The notes: generated by a model not told the origin, from the letters alone. DNA of 64,000 bases from Bacteroidales bacterium (GCA_017443845.1 JAFSXX010000034.1:17750-81749); one strand, 5' to 3'. Shown: positions 10,736 through 19,859, counted from the stretch's first letter. A program made the numbers and translations.

Positions 10736-12643
10736 TTACTTGAGATAAAACTCCTCCAACGGCCTGTAGCCAAGTGCCGTAGTCAGCTCGTTCCAGTTGG
10801 CGGGCAACTCGATCCTGACGGTGGCGTAGCCTCCGCCTGGCATAGTCTGCACCTTGTTGCGGGCCGCGTCGCCCGTAATGATGAAGGCAGTCATACCTCG
10901 CCTCATGGTAGGGATAGTGAGCTGCTCCTTATCGGGCGAATCGTACCAGACGGGAGTCGGGGTCATGACACCGCCCTCGCTCTTGCGGATATGCGCCGCA
11001 TACTGCTTCAGGGTATGCTCGCCGCCATCCTTGGCGCTGCCGGGATTCGCATAATAATTGGCGAACGCGCGCTCCTTGACCGGACGGCGCGAGGTAGTGA
11101 TGAGATCCTTCTCGAGAGTCTCGGGAGTCTTGTACTTGCGCGCCAGATTGGCCGCTACGGCTTCCGTCATCAGGATGGTGCGGAAGGTATATTGCTTGCC
11201 GCTTCCCAGGGCGAACTGGCAGCGCTCCGCGATATCCCAGGCCAGGAGCTCCATCAGCTTCTGGGAGTCGGTGGTCGAAGGCGCCATATTGTTGCCCCAG
11301 AGGAGTGTGGAGGCGGTTGTAACAGTATTGTCATTGAGAGAATATCCGGCCCTCACGTGATAAGGATTCCAACCCACCCTGCGGCAGGCGGCGTCATCCT
11401 CCACGAGACACCAGGAGAGGGGATACCCGAAAGTGCCCATACGGTCCTGCTTGACATAATAGCCGCACAGGTTCATCAGCGCGAGGTTCATGAAGCGCCC
11501 GATGGCGATATTGGCCTCCTCGTTGATCTCTCCCTGCCCCGAATCGATGCCGAGCTGGCGCGCGACCGGACCGTTGAGCCAGCTGTAGGGAATCCAGGCG
11601 TGGGTGCTGGCCAGCGTGCGGCGGAACTCCGCCGCTCCCATAGCCTTGGTCATAGCTATGAGGATAGGCATATACTCTGGCTTGCAACCCGACATCACGC
11701 CGTTTACGGCCACGTGCCAGGCCGTGGTGTTGCGGTGGGCGATAGGCAGCACGGCCACCGTCTCGTCCCATTTGATCGGACTGAATTTCAGGAACTCCAT
11801 GACGCGGTCGAAAGTGGGCGGGATAACCGGCAGGCCGTCGCTCCAGTTCATCTCCCTGAAATATGCGTTGACCTCATCCACCGTGCCGAAATAGACATCG
11901 TCGCGGATATCGCCGTGACCCGATGCCAGGCCTGCCTGGCGCTCCTCTTCGGAGATGGGCTTGGTGAGCGCCTCGACAATTTGCGGCCAGACCACCTCGC
12001 GGGTATTCTTTATTAGTTGTTCGCGCATATGCGCGGCGAAGGCACCCGGGTACTGCGCCACCCTGAGTACAGGAACCCCGTTGTTGAGGGCGGTATATCT
12101 GGCCTGGTCGGCGAAACCCGGTCCGGCTACGATGACCGAGGGGATGCCGAGATACTCCGCAGCGAGGCAGGAGCCCGTCTCCTTGGGGGTGCACAGGCCG
12201 CATCCTCCGTTGCCCGAAATCACGGCATCGACCTTCATCGAGCGCAGCTTCGACTTGAACTCCTCATTCGAGCGGCGGGTGACTCCCGGGGCCGCATAGA
12301 CTCCCGCGGTGCCTATCTCGTCGAGCAGGATGACTTTCGCGCCGGGATAATTCTCGAGGACGAGTTTCTTTATTTCGGGGTGGGTGACGGAAGTCATGAA
12401 ACTTACTCCGACGACGGCGATGGTCTTGCCCTCGAGGGTGGTGAGGCGCGGGGCCTGGGCTATCATCTCCACGGTACCGCGGCCTACGGGCGAGACGACG
12501 GCATAGCCGGCATCTGAGCCGTGGTCGGCTTTGGAATCGGTCTCACAGGTTTCGTCACATACCATTCTGGTCGTAGCGGGGTTCTGGGCCACTGCGGCGG
12601 CGCACAGGAACGAGGCGATAATTGCAGTCAGGTGCTTTTTCAT
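10736..12643 (-). CDS. Exported protein with UGSC-like N-domain (CGLC motif) and conserved C-terminal domain
   Basis: 635 residues with a cleavable signal peptide (MKKHLTAIIASFLCAAAVAQ). Residues about 55-260 resemble the UGSC family of putative seleno- or thiol-proteins: a Rossmann-like start (KTIAVVGVSF), then VISGNGGCGLCTPKE, with Cys148 and Cys151 where the family has U/C-G-S-C. Residues about 265-635 form a second conserved domain (DGLPVIPPT, HVAVNGVMSGCKPEYMP) that, as I recall, accompanies UGSC proteins elsewhere. The function is unknown; a redox or thiol role is inference. Fusion of both parts and export are notable, since most relatives appear cytoplasmic. The start is the ATG at 12641-12643 preceding the signal peptide. 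Transcribed divergently from the sigma-factor operon. Confidence 0.6.
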   Translation of the reverse strand: MKKHLTAIIASFLCAAAVAQNPATTRMVCDETCETDSKADHGSDAGYAVVSPVGRGTVEMIAQAPRLTTLEGKTIAVVGVSFMTSVTHPEIKKLVLENYPGAKVILLDEIGTAGVYAAPGVTRRSNEEFKSKLRSMKVDAVISGNGGCGLCTPKETGSCLAAEYLGIPSVIVAGPGFADQARYTALNNGVPVLRVAQYPGAFAAHMREQLIKNTREVVWPQIVEALTKPISEEERQAGLASGHGDIRDDVYFGTVDEVNAYFREMNWSDGLPVIPPTFDRVMEFLKFSPIKWDETVAVLPIAHRNTTAWHVAVNGVMSGCKPEYMPILIAMTKAMGAAEFRRTLASTHAWIPYSWLNGPVARQLGIDSGQGEINEEANIAIGRFMNLALMNLCGYYVKQDRMGTFGYPLSWCLVEDDAACRRVGWNPYHVRAGYSLNDNTVTTASTLLWGNNMAPSTTDSQKLMELLAWDIAERCQFALGSGKQYTFRTILMTEAVAANLARKYKTPETLEKDLITTSRRPVKERAFANYYANPGSAKDGGEHTLKQYAAHIRKSEGGVMTPTPVWYDSPDKEQLTIPTMRRGMTAFIITGDAARNKVQTMPGGGYATVRIELPANWNELTTALGYRPLEEFYLK

Positions 12644-12733
12644 AAAAAATGTTTTATCTTTAAGACACTGTTCGGCCAAAAAAGTAAACGTGCCGCATTT
12701 ACTTTTCCGGTTTACCTATGTCTAATATGTGAG

Positions 12734-13231
12734 ATGAACGCAAGGAAGCCCTCTTTCGAAGAGTTTACCGACCTCTACTACAGGCCGGTCTATTGGCATA
12801 TCCGCCGTTCGGTGGTGGACCACGGCAATGCCGAGGATATCCTTCAGGAGACCTTTATAAAGGCATACCGCCACTGGTGGCAGCTCCGCGACCCCTCGGC
12901 CGCCCGCGCGTGGATCTACCGCATAGCGACCAACGAGGTGAACCGCTGGATCCGCAAGAATTACCGCAGCGCCGAGTCGCCGGAGCTCACCGAGGACCTC
13001 ACCGCCGCGCTCGAGGGGGGAGGATTCGTGGATATGGCAAAGGCCGAGGCGGTGGCCCTGCAGAAGGGGATGCTGCGCCTCTCGCCGCTCCAGAAGACTG
13101 TCTTCTCGCTGCGTTATTTCGACGACCTCGACTATGACGAGATTTCGCGCATAACGGGGTCGAACGTGAATACCTTGAAATCGAGTTACAACCAGGCAAA
13201 AAACATTATCAAACAATATGTCGGACAATAA
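12734..13231 (+). CDS. ECF-type RNA polymerase sigma factor
   Basis: 165 residues with sigma region 2 (FTDLYYRPVYWHIRR, then HGNAEDILQETFIKAY) and region 4 (LSPLQKTVFSLRYF, DYDEISRITGSNVNTLKSSY), the two-domain layout of ECF sigma-70 factors. The start is the ATG at 12734; upstream in-frame codons belong to the intergenic region. Its 3' end overlaps the next gene by 14 bp, which encodes a small single-span membrane protein, a likely anti-sigma partner. A periplasmic Spy-like protein follows. The trio suggests control by envelope stress. Confidence 0.92.
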   Translation: MNARKPSFEEFTDLYYRPVYWHIRRSVVDHGNAEDILQETFIKAYRHWWQLRDPSAARAWIYRIATNEVNRWIRKNYRSAESPELTEDLTAALEGGGFVDMAKAEAVALQKGMLRLSPLQKTVFSLRYFDDLDYDEISRITGSNVNTLKSSYNQAKNIIKQYVGQ

Positions 13232-13475
13232 TCCCTACACCGTACCCGATGGGTACTTCGACTCGGCCCGCAGTGAGATCCTGCGCTCCGCTTCGCGCAT
13301 CCGTTCCCGCCGCCGGAACACCCTCGCCGCCGCATCGCTCGCCGTTGTCGCGGTCGCCCTGTTCCTGATAATCGGAAACCCCTCGCGGGATATTTCCTCC
13401 GAGCCGGACGAGGCCTATCTGGCCCAGGCCGAAGAACAATATCAATACGATTACTTCCTCCAGATATTTGAATAG
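13218..13475 (+). CDS. Small single-span membrane protein, candidate anti-sigma factor
   Basis: 85 residues: a short cytoplasmic N-terminus (about 35 residues, basic RIRSRRRN before the membrane), one transmembrane helix (about residues 36-53) and an acidic, Tyr-rich periplasmic tail. It overlaps the sigma-factor gene by 14 bp and is followed 2 bp later by a Spy-like gene. No anti-sigma domain can be recognised by sequence; the role is inferred from position and topology, as in other ECF operons. Confidence 0.65.
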   Translation: MSDNNPYTVPDGYFDSARSEILRSASRIRSRRRNTLAAASLAVVAVALFLIIGNPSRDISSEPDEAYLAQAEEQYQYDYFLQIFE

Positions 13476-13477
13476 CT

Positions 13478-13879
13478 ATGAGAACAAGATTGTTACTGGC
13501 CGCGTTGCTGATATGTCTCCTTCCGGCGGTGGCCTCAGCCCAGAAGGAGCGCCCCACGAAGGAGCAGGTCAACCGTTACCGCGCCGTGAAGATGGCACGC
13601 CAGATCGGGCTCGATGCCGAGGATGAGAATGCTTTCGTGCCCCTCTACGAAGGATTCCAGAAGGAGATGGCCGTCATAATGCGCGAGTCCCGCCAGGGCC
13701 GTTCGGCGGAGGTGACCACCGATGAGCAGGCCGAGAGGAATATCCAGGCCGACTTCCGGACCAGCCGGAAGGTGCTCGATTTGCGGGAGCGCTATTATGC
13801 GGAGTTCCGCAAAGTCCTGACTCCGCTCCAGATCCGGAAGATGTATGCCATCGAAAAGCAGAATGCCTCGAAGGAGTGA
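13478..13879 (+). CDS. Periplasmic Spy/CpxP-like helical protein
   Basis: 133 residues with a signal peptide (MRTRLLLAALLICLLPAVASA) and an all-helical, highly charged mature part containing LTPLQIRKMY near the C-terminus, similar to the LTxxQ motif of Spy/CpxP chaperone or metal-sensing proteins. Third gene of the sigma/membrane/periplasmic trio, so it may be the sensor that keeps the sigma factor inactive, or a chaperone it induces. Family assignment is by motif and architecture only. Confidence 0.6.
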   Translation: MRTRLLLAALLICLLPAVASAQKERPTKEQVNRYRAVKMARQIGLDAEDENAFVPLYEGFQKEMAVIMRESRQGRSAEVTTDEQAERNIQADFRTSRKVLDLRERYYAEFRKVLTPLQIRKMYAIEKQNASKE

Positions 13880-14021
13880 CATATTCCGGCTCCTGCTGAT
13901 GTCGGTGATGCTGACCGATTTCTCGGCCGAGAAACGCGGCATCTCGCTCTACAACGGAGCCTCCAGATGCCTTCTGATGCGCATTATCTGGAAATTCGAC
14001 GCGGGGGTGCGTTGAATTTCC

Positions 14022-14029
14022 TATATTTG
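14022..14029 (+). promoter_or_regulatory. Putative -7 element (TATATTTG) very close to the PAS gene start
   Basis: Exact TAnnTTTG match ending 6 nt before the ATG at 14036, which would place the transcription start at or next to the start codon. No good -33 box. Confidence 0.35.
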
Positions 14030-14035
14030 CGTATT

Positions 14036-14389
14036 ATGAAAAGAGATTATTTCGAAGGGGCCGACGTGGCCGTTACGGTATGTGCCAAGGATGGTACCAT
14101 ACTGGATATGAACAAGAAATCCAAGAAGACTTTCCTTAAACCTGGTATGGGGGAGATAATCGGCGACAATGTCCTGGACTGCCATCCCGAACCCGCCCGC
14201 TCGATGCTGGCCGATATGCTCGCCCATCCGCGGACCAATGTCTATACCGTGGAGAAGGAGGGAGTCAAGAAACTCATTTTCCAGACTCCGTGGTATGACG
14301 GTGATGACTACGCTGGCTTTATGGAGCTCTCGATGGTGCTTCCCGAGGTCATTCCCAACCGGGTCCGCAAACCCCGGACGCAGGAGTGA
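14036..14389 (+). CDS. PAS-domain protein
   Basis: 117 residues, essentially a single PAS fold: VAVTVCAKDGTILDMNKKSK, then GDNVLDCHPEPARSMLADML, then VEKEGVKKLIFQTPWYDG. PAS domains bind small ligands or sense redox state and usually regulate a fused output domain; none is present here, so this may be a stand-alone sensor or a partner protein. The start is the ATG at 14036, as upstream in-frame residues do not belong to the fold. It stands alone between the sigma operon and the BspA operon. Confidence 0.7.
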   Translation: MKRDYFEGADVAVTVCAKDGTILDMNKKSKKTFLKPGMGEIIGDNVLDCHPEPARSMLADMLAHPRTNVYTVEKEGVKKLIFQTPWYDGDDYAGFMELSMVLPEVIPNRVRKPRTQE

Positions 14390-14390
14390 A

Positions 14391-14422
14391 TTTGATTTTA
14401 AGGATAAGTTTATTTAACTTTA
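14391..14422 (+). promoter_or_regulatory. Promoter of the small-ORF/BspA lipoprotein operon
   Basis: TTTG at 14391-14394, 20-nt spacer, then TAACTTTA at 14415-14422: a near-perfect Bacteroidetes promoter (last base A for G). The leader to the ATG at 14461 is about 30 nt. Confidence 0.6.
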
Positions 14423-14460
14423 CACTGATTTTTTCAACTCTAACCAATCTACCTAACAAT

Positions 14461-14613
14461 ATGAGGAAAAGTGCTTACACATCTCCGCTCGCAGAAGTTT
14501 CCATCCTCAAATCGGAGACTGTGATCTGTGCGAGCAACGGCGGTTCGACCGAGGACTTCGGCAACGGAACCGGCTTTTCTTTCGACCTGTTCGAAGGTGT
14601 GAAACCATTTTAA
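14461..14613 (+). CDS. 50-residue small protein upstream of surface lipoprotein
   Basis: A short ORF with a good promoter and a 13-bp gap to the lipoprotein gene. The product starts MRKSAYTSPLAEVSIL and contains ICASNGGSTEDFGNG, with one cysteine followed by Gly/Ser/Asn. It has no hydrophobic signal. In my recollection, short proteins of this look (KK-x-Y-x-x-P start, Cys-Gly/Ser-rich middle) often precede fimbrillin-type lipoproteins in Bacteroidales. The role is unknown: leader peptide, secreted peptide or subunit are all possible. Confidence 0.6.
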   Translation: MRKSAYTSPLAEVSILKSETVICASNGGSTEDFGNGTGFSFDLFEGVKPF

Positions 14614-14626
14614 GGAGGACAGGACG

Positions 14627-16720
14627 ATGAAGAAATCTCTTATTATCCTTACAGCTGCAGCCGCCCTACTGGCAGGCTGCCAGATGTCTGAAATCGTTCC
14701 CGGCATCAGCCGCGAGAGCAAAATCTTCACCGCGACGATCGAAGATGGGGCCACCAGGGCTGCTCTTCTGGCGGAAGGCGATCTTTATCACGTGGCCTGG
14801 AACCTGAACGACAAGATCCTTATCAACGGCGAGTATCCATATTATTCTACCGTCGGAGAGGTAACAACTACCTATTTCGTCCTCGATACCGTAGGACGCG
14901 ATCCCGCGGATATCCCCGTGGCTCCCTACAAGGCTATCTATCCCATAAATGCGAGCCGCGGTCTTCCCGGAGTCCAGAATTATGTCCCCAACGGAACCGA
15001 GTTCATTCCGATGTATGCCGAGTCTTCCGATGAGAATCTGCTCTTCAAGAACCTCGTCGGCCTGCTCAAACTCAACATCAAGACGGGTGAGACCGGCATC
15101 AAGGTCAAGAGTGTCGTAGTCACTGCCGACCAGCCCCTGAGCGGAACCTTCAAGGTGGAGAACAGCACCGCCGTCATCGAAGAGGGCCAGAAGAGCGTAA
15201 CGCTGAACTGCGGCGAGGGTGTCGCGATCGGCGCCGATCCCGTGCCTTTCATCATCAGCGTCCCCGCCGGCACATATACCGGAATGACCGTGAAGGTCTA
15301 TACGACCGACGGCAAGGTGGCTTCCGTCAAGATGAAATCGAGCGCGAGCGTAACCATCGAGCGTTCGAAGGTATATGCCGCCGAGTTCCCCTTCAACGGA
15401 TTCACCGCAATCGAGAACGTAGGCGGAGTTGCCCTCCTGCCTTCCGGACCTGACTTCAATACCGCGATCAAGATGCTGGTACTCGAAGATGAGAGCGCGT
15501 CGCATAATACCTACGACGAAGAGTGCGTGACCCGCATCGTCTTCAATAACCTCTGCACCGAAACTGAAGGCGTTCAGATTCAGGATCTCGCTTCCGAGAA
15601 GCCTGTATATCTGGTTTACGACAAGACTTCCGGCGTGGTGAGCATCAATACCCCCGCAGAGACTCTGAAGGTCCCCGCTGACGCTTCCTATATGTTCGCA
15701 TTCTTCGGCTCGATGAGGTATATCGACAACCTCAAGTGCCTCAATACGGAGGATGCCGAACTGATGAACCATATGTTCTGCTATGCGGGCCTTACCCATC
15801 GCGAACTCCAGGAGATCGACCTCAGCAACTTCAACACCGGGAACGTGACCAACATGCGCTCGATGTTCAACGGCTGCCGCAATGTCAAGAAACTCGACTG
15901 CAGCAAGTTCGATACTTCCAATGTCACGGAGATGACATATATGTTCCAGTACTGTATCAATCTGCTCGAACTTGACGTCTCGTCTTTCAATACCGATCAG
16001 GTAGAGACGATGGAAGCTATGTTCAAGGATTGCCAGAAACTCACTTCATTGGACCTCAGCCATTTCAATACTGAGAACGTGTCAACGATGAACTCCATGT
16101 TCTACGACTGTTATGCACTCGAGAATCTGAATGTCAGCGGTTTCAATACCGAGAACTGCATCAACCTGGGCTATATGTTCTACTATTGCGAGTCGCTCGT
16201 CAATCTGGACCTCTCCAGCTTCGATACTTCGAATGCCACCAACCTTGGCCGTATCTTCCAGCACTGCCACAACCTGCTGGAGGTCAAGACCCCCAACTTC
16301 AGCTTTGCAAGCGCTACTGAGGTGCGTTCGTTCTACAACCGCTGCGATGCCATCCAGGTGATCGATGTCAGTATGATCGACGGAGGTGAGAATCTCACCA
16401 GCGGCACCACTACCGGTTATTTCTTCTTCCATTGCAAGAATCTCCGCGAGCTGAAGTGCGGTGACACTTTCAGGTTCGGCTGCAAACCTTCCTGCTTCTT
16501 CAGTTATACGAATTCCAGCTATGAGAACCGTCCCGGTTCCGTCTTTGGAGGTCTTACTGTTTACTGCGACCAGGATATCGCAGACTGGCTCGCTACCACC
16601 GGTCTCCGCTGGCTCCCCGTCGGACACAATTCTGACGGCGTGCCTACCGACCCGATTCCTGTTACATTCAAGCATTATCAGACAGGAAACGAGCTCACTG
16701 TCGAGTGGTCAGCTCCTTAA
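14627..16720 (+). CDS. Surface lipoprotein with fimbrillin-like N-domain and BspA-type (DUF285) leucine-rich repeats
   Basis: 697 residues. The lipoprotein signal MKKSLIILTAAAALLAGC places the lipidated Cys at position 18. Residues about 25-260 resemble the fimbrillin family (TRAALLAEGDLYHVAWNLNDKI, a common Mfa-like opening). Residues about 380-550 contain seven or so repeats of 24-25 residues of the form L.LDLS.FNT.NVT.M..MF..C, the DUF285/BspA repeat used by surface proteins for adhesion. It is probably displayed on the outer membrane and may bind host or bacterial ligands. Co-transcribed with the preceding small ORF and ended by a terminator inside the 3' end of convergent lpxB. Confidence 0.85.
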   Translation: MKKSLIILTAAAALLAGCQMSEIVPGISRESKIFTATIEDGATRAALLAEGDLYHVAWNLNDKILINGEYPYYSTVGEVTTTYFVLDTVGRDPADIPVAPYKAIYPINASRGLPGVQNYVPNGTEFIPMYAESSDENLLFKNLVGLLKLNIKTGETGIKVKSVVVTADQPLSGTFKVENSTAVIEEGQKSVTLNCGEGVAIGADPVPFIISVPAGTYTGMTVKVYTTDGKVASVKMKSSASVTIERSKVYAAEFPFNGFTAIENVGGVALLPSGPDFNTAIKMLVLEDESASHNTYDEECVTRIVFNNLCTETEGVQIQDLASEKPVYLVYDKTSGVVSINTPAETLKVPADASYMFAFFGSMRYIDNLKCLNTEDAELMNHMFCYAGLTHRELQEIDLSNFNTGNVTNMRSMFNGCRNVKKLDCSKFDTSNVTEMTYMFQYCINLLELDVSSFNTDQVETMEAMFKDCQKLTSLDLSHFNTENVSTMNSMFYDCYALENLNVSGFNTENCINLGYMFYYCESLVNLDLSSFDTSNATNLGRIFQHCHNLLEVKTPNFSFASATEVRSFYNRCDAIQVIDVSMIDGGENLTSGTTTGYFFFHCKNLRELKCGDTFRFGCKPSCFFSYTNSSYENRPGSVFGGLTVYCDQDIADWLATTGLRWLPVGHNSDGVPTDPIPVTFKHYQTGNELTVEWSAP

Positions 16721-16730
16721 TGGCTGTTGA

Positions 16731-17849
16731 TCAGACAATAAGACTGATGATCCCGGAGGCCAGGCGAGAAGCCGCTCCGGGATTTTTCATCATTTGGCGC
16801 AGCTCGGCGCAGTCAGCCTTGAGGGCGGAGCGGCGGGCGGGGTCGAAGACGAGAGAGTCGAGCTCCTTGAGAATGTTTTCGGGGGTGCAGTCGTCCTGCA
16901 GGAGTTCCCGGACGGCGGGACGGCCGAGAATTATGTTCGGCAGGCTGACATCCTTGATGCGGACCACCAGCTTGGCAAGAAGCCAGGTGATGCGGCTGAA
17001 ACCGTAGCAGACGGTCTGGGGTACTCCAACAAGTGCCGCCTCGAGCGAGGCGGTGCCCGAGCAGACTACGGCGGCCGTGGCTTCGCGCAGCAGGTCGCAG
17101 GTCTCTCCGTAGCGCACCTCGATGCGGGAGTCCCCGGGCAGGAAGGCGGCGTATTCGTCTTGAGTGAACCTGTCAACCCCGGCTATTACAAGGCGGTACG
17201 GGGACCATTTTCCGGAGGCCTCCATAAGTTTTTCAAGTTGCCCCAGGCGCGGCATCATCCATTTGAGCTCGGCCCTGCGGCTGCCCGGCAGAAGGGCGAT
17301 CACGGGACGCCCGTCAGGGGTGGGGAAGGGGGCGTCTCCCTGCGGCTCTCCCACGCTGTCCGCCAGCGGATTGCCGTAGTAATGGGCCTTCACTCCGAGT
17401 TTCGCGAAATACTCCACCTCGAACGGGAAGATGACGAACAGTTCGTCCACGTAGCGGCGTATCCACCTGATGCGCCCCTCTCCGCGCGCCCATAGCTTCG
17501 GGGCTATGTAGTAGAAGACCCTGATGCCGTGCCTGTGCGCGTAGCGGGCCACCCTTAGGTTGAATGCCGGCTGGTCTATCAGGATCAGCACGTCGGGCTT
17601 CCAGCTGAGCGCATCCTCGCAGGTCGTCCGCAGGTCGGCCAGCAGGCGTCCCGCCTTTGCGGCCACCTCCGCGAAACCCATGACGGCGCTCTCCCCATAG
17701 TGGCGGAAAAGGGTTCCGCCCGCGGCCTTCATCGCGTCGCCTCCGCGGTAGCGGAATTCGGAGGCGGGGTCCTTCTCTGCGAGGGCCCGCATCAGCGCGG
17801 CTCCGTGGAGGTCGCCCGAGGCCTCGCCTGCTATGAGGTAGTAACGCAT
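16731..17849 (-). CDS. lpxB: Lipid-A-disaccharide synthase LpxB
   Basis: Glycosyltransferase (GT19) that joins UDP-2,3-diacylglucosamine and lipid X into the lipid A disaccharide at the inner membrane. The 372-residue protein begins MRYYLIAGEASGDLHGA, the family signature, and has DVLILIDQPAFNLR, YYIAPKLWAR, LLPGSRRAE and VCSGTASLEAAL in the proper order. The length is standard. It is transcribed 14 bp after surE, with which it probably forms an operon. Its last codons overlap an antisense terminator for the convergent BspA gene. Confidence 0.95.
   Translation of the reverse strand: MRYYLIAGEASGDLHGAALMRALAEKDPASEFRYRGGDAMKAAGGTLFRHYGESAVMGFAEVAAKAGRLLADLRTTCEDALSWKPDVLILIDQPAFNLRVARYAHRHGIRVFYYIAPKLWARGEGRIRWIRRYVDELFVIFPFEVEYFAKLGVKAHYYGNPLADSVGEPQGDAPFPTPDGRPVIALLPGSRRAELKWMMPRLGQLEKLMEASGKWSPYRLVIAGVDRFTQDEYAAFLPGDSRIEVRYGETCDLLREATAAVVCSGTASLEAALVGVPQTVCYGFSRITWLLAKLVVRIKDVSLPNIILGRPAVRELLQDDCTPENILKELDSLVFDPARRSALKADCAELRQMMKNPGAASRLASGIISLIV
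16751..16787 (+). terminator. Rho-independent terminator of the BspA operon
   Basis: Perfect 8-bp stem TCCCGGAG/CTCCGGGA (16751-16758, 16775-16782) followed by T5. It lies inside the lpxB coding region on the opposite strand. Confidence 0.75.
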
Positions 17850-17863
17850 GTGTTATCCTGATG

Positions 17864-18664
17864 TCAGAGTTTCCAGTTTTGCGATATGGTGTCGGCGAAA
17901 GCGTAGTCGGTGCTGTCGAGCTTGACCGGGGTGATAGTGATATAGCCGCTCTTGACGGCCATATAATCGCCTGTGATACCCTCGCCGTTAGCCGGAATCT
18001 CGGCCGATTTCTCGAGGTTCTCATATACTCCGCGCATCACATAGCAGGGGCGGCCTTCGGCGTCGGTCTCGGGATCGTATTCGCGGACCCAGCGGCCGCG
18101 TCCCATACGGGTCACACGGATACCCTTGACGCACTCCGGCGCCATATCGGGGAAGTTTATATTGAGATATGTCCCCTTGGGGATGCCGTTGCGGAGCGCC
18201 TCTTCGAGCAGCTGCGGGCCGAACCGCTCGACTACCGAAAAGTCGGCTTCGGGATCGTGCGAGTCGAGCGAGAATCCGATCGAGGGCACATCGTAAATGC
18301 AGCCTTCGGCGGTCGCACCGAGGGTGCCGGAATATACGGTGGCGACCGATGCGTTGGTGCCGTGGTTGATGCCGGACATCAGCAGGTCGGGCCTGCGCCC
18401 CTCTTCGAGGAATATGCGCATCCCCATCTTGACGCAGTCAGCGGGCGTTCCCGTGAGGGTGAAGATGCGGAGCCCCGCCTCTTCCGAGACGGTCTCGAGA
18501 TACATCGGGGTGCGGAGGGTGAGGGCGGCAGATTTTGCCGACTGCGGCTCCTTGGGGGCCACCACGGTCACGTTTCCGTAGCGGCGCATCATCTTGGCGA
18601 GCAGGTGTATGCCGCGCGCCTGGATGCTGTCGTCGTTGGTAATGAGAATTTCCCTTTGTTCCAT
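17864..18664 (-). CDS. surE: 5'-nucleotidase SurE
   Basis: Metal-dependent nucleoside monophosphatase (also survival protein E). The 266-residue protein starts MEQREILITNDDSIQARGI with the conserved NDD metal site, followed by APKEPQSAKSAAL, GTPADCVKMG and SGINHGTNASVATVYSGTLGA, all diagnostic. The start is the ATG at 18662-18664; an upstream TTG would add three residues without support. First gene of surE-lpxB. A -7-like TACCTTTG ends only 6 nt before the ATG. Confidence 0.95.
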   Translation of the reverse strand: MEQREILITNDDSIQARGIHLLAKMMRRYGNVTVVAPKEPQSAKSAALTLRTPMYLETVSEEAGLRIFTLTGTPADCVKMGMRIFLEEGRRPDLLMSGINHGTNASVATVYSGTLGATAEGCIYDVPSIGFSLDSHDPEADFSVVERFGPQLLEEALRNGIPKGTYLNINFPDMAPECVKGIRVTRMGRGRWVREYDPETDAEGRPCYVMRGVYENLEKSAEIPANGEGITGDYMAVKSGYITITPVKLDSTDYAFADTISQNWKL

Positions 18665-18670
18665 AGGTCG

Positions 18671-18678
18671 CAAAGGTA
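18671..18678 (-). promoter_or_regulatory. Putative -7 element (TACCTTTG) of surE
   Basis: Exact TAnnTTTG match on the minus strand, ending 6 nt upstream of the surE ATG, which predicts a leaderless or nearly leaderless message. No clear -33 TTTG at the normal spacing. Confidence 0.35.
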
Positions 18679-18683
18679 CAAAA

Positions 18684-18714
18684 TTTCACCGTATAATAAT
18701 TTTTGTTACTTTTG
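18684..18714 (+). promoter_or_regulatory. Promoter of gapA
   Basis: TTTC (18684-18687), 19-nt spacer and TACTTTTG (18707-18714), a close Bacteroidetes promoter match. The start codon follows about 37 nt later. Confidence 0.55.
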
Positions 18715-18724
18715 CTGATTATAA

Positions 18725-19753
<1,029 letters not shown>

Positions 19754-19775
19754 CAGCATCTGACATACAATCTGG

Positions 19776-19804
19776 AAGGCCGGTTCGATACCGGCCTTTT
19801 TTTT
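19776..19804 (+). terminator. Rho-independent terminator of gapA
   Basis: 8-bp stem AAGGCCGG/CCGGCCTT (19776-19783, 19791-19798) with a 7-nt loop and an eight-T run. Confidence 0.93.
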
Positions 19805-19833
19805 GACTTTTCCCCGATAAAAAGTTATTTTTG
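19802..19833 (+). promoter_or_regulatory. Promoter upstream of the HAMP protein/trkH operon
   Basis: TTTG (19802-19805), 20-nt spacer, TATTTTTG (19826-19833): both boxes match. The ATG follows 26 nt after the -7 box. The -33 box overlaps the T-run of the gapA terminator. Confidence 0.6.
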
Positions 19834-19859
19834 TAAGTTATATCATAAAACGAAGGTCT

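Noticed and set aside
13863..14012. 50-codon ORF (MPRRSDIFRLL...) after the Spy-like gene
   Set aside because: It overlaps the previous gene, shows no signal, family or promoter, and the composition is that of random GC-rich sequence. It could be a real small gene but cannot be supported.
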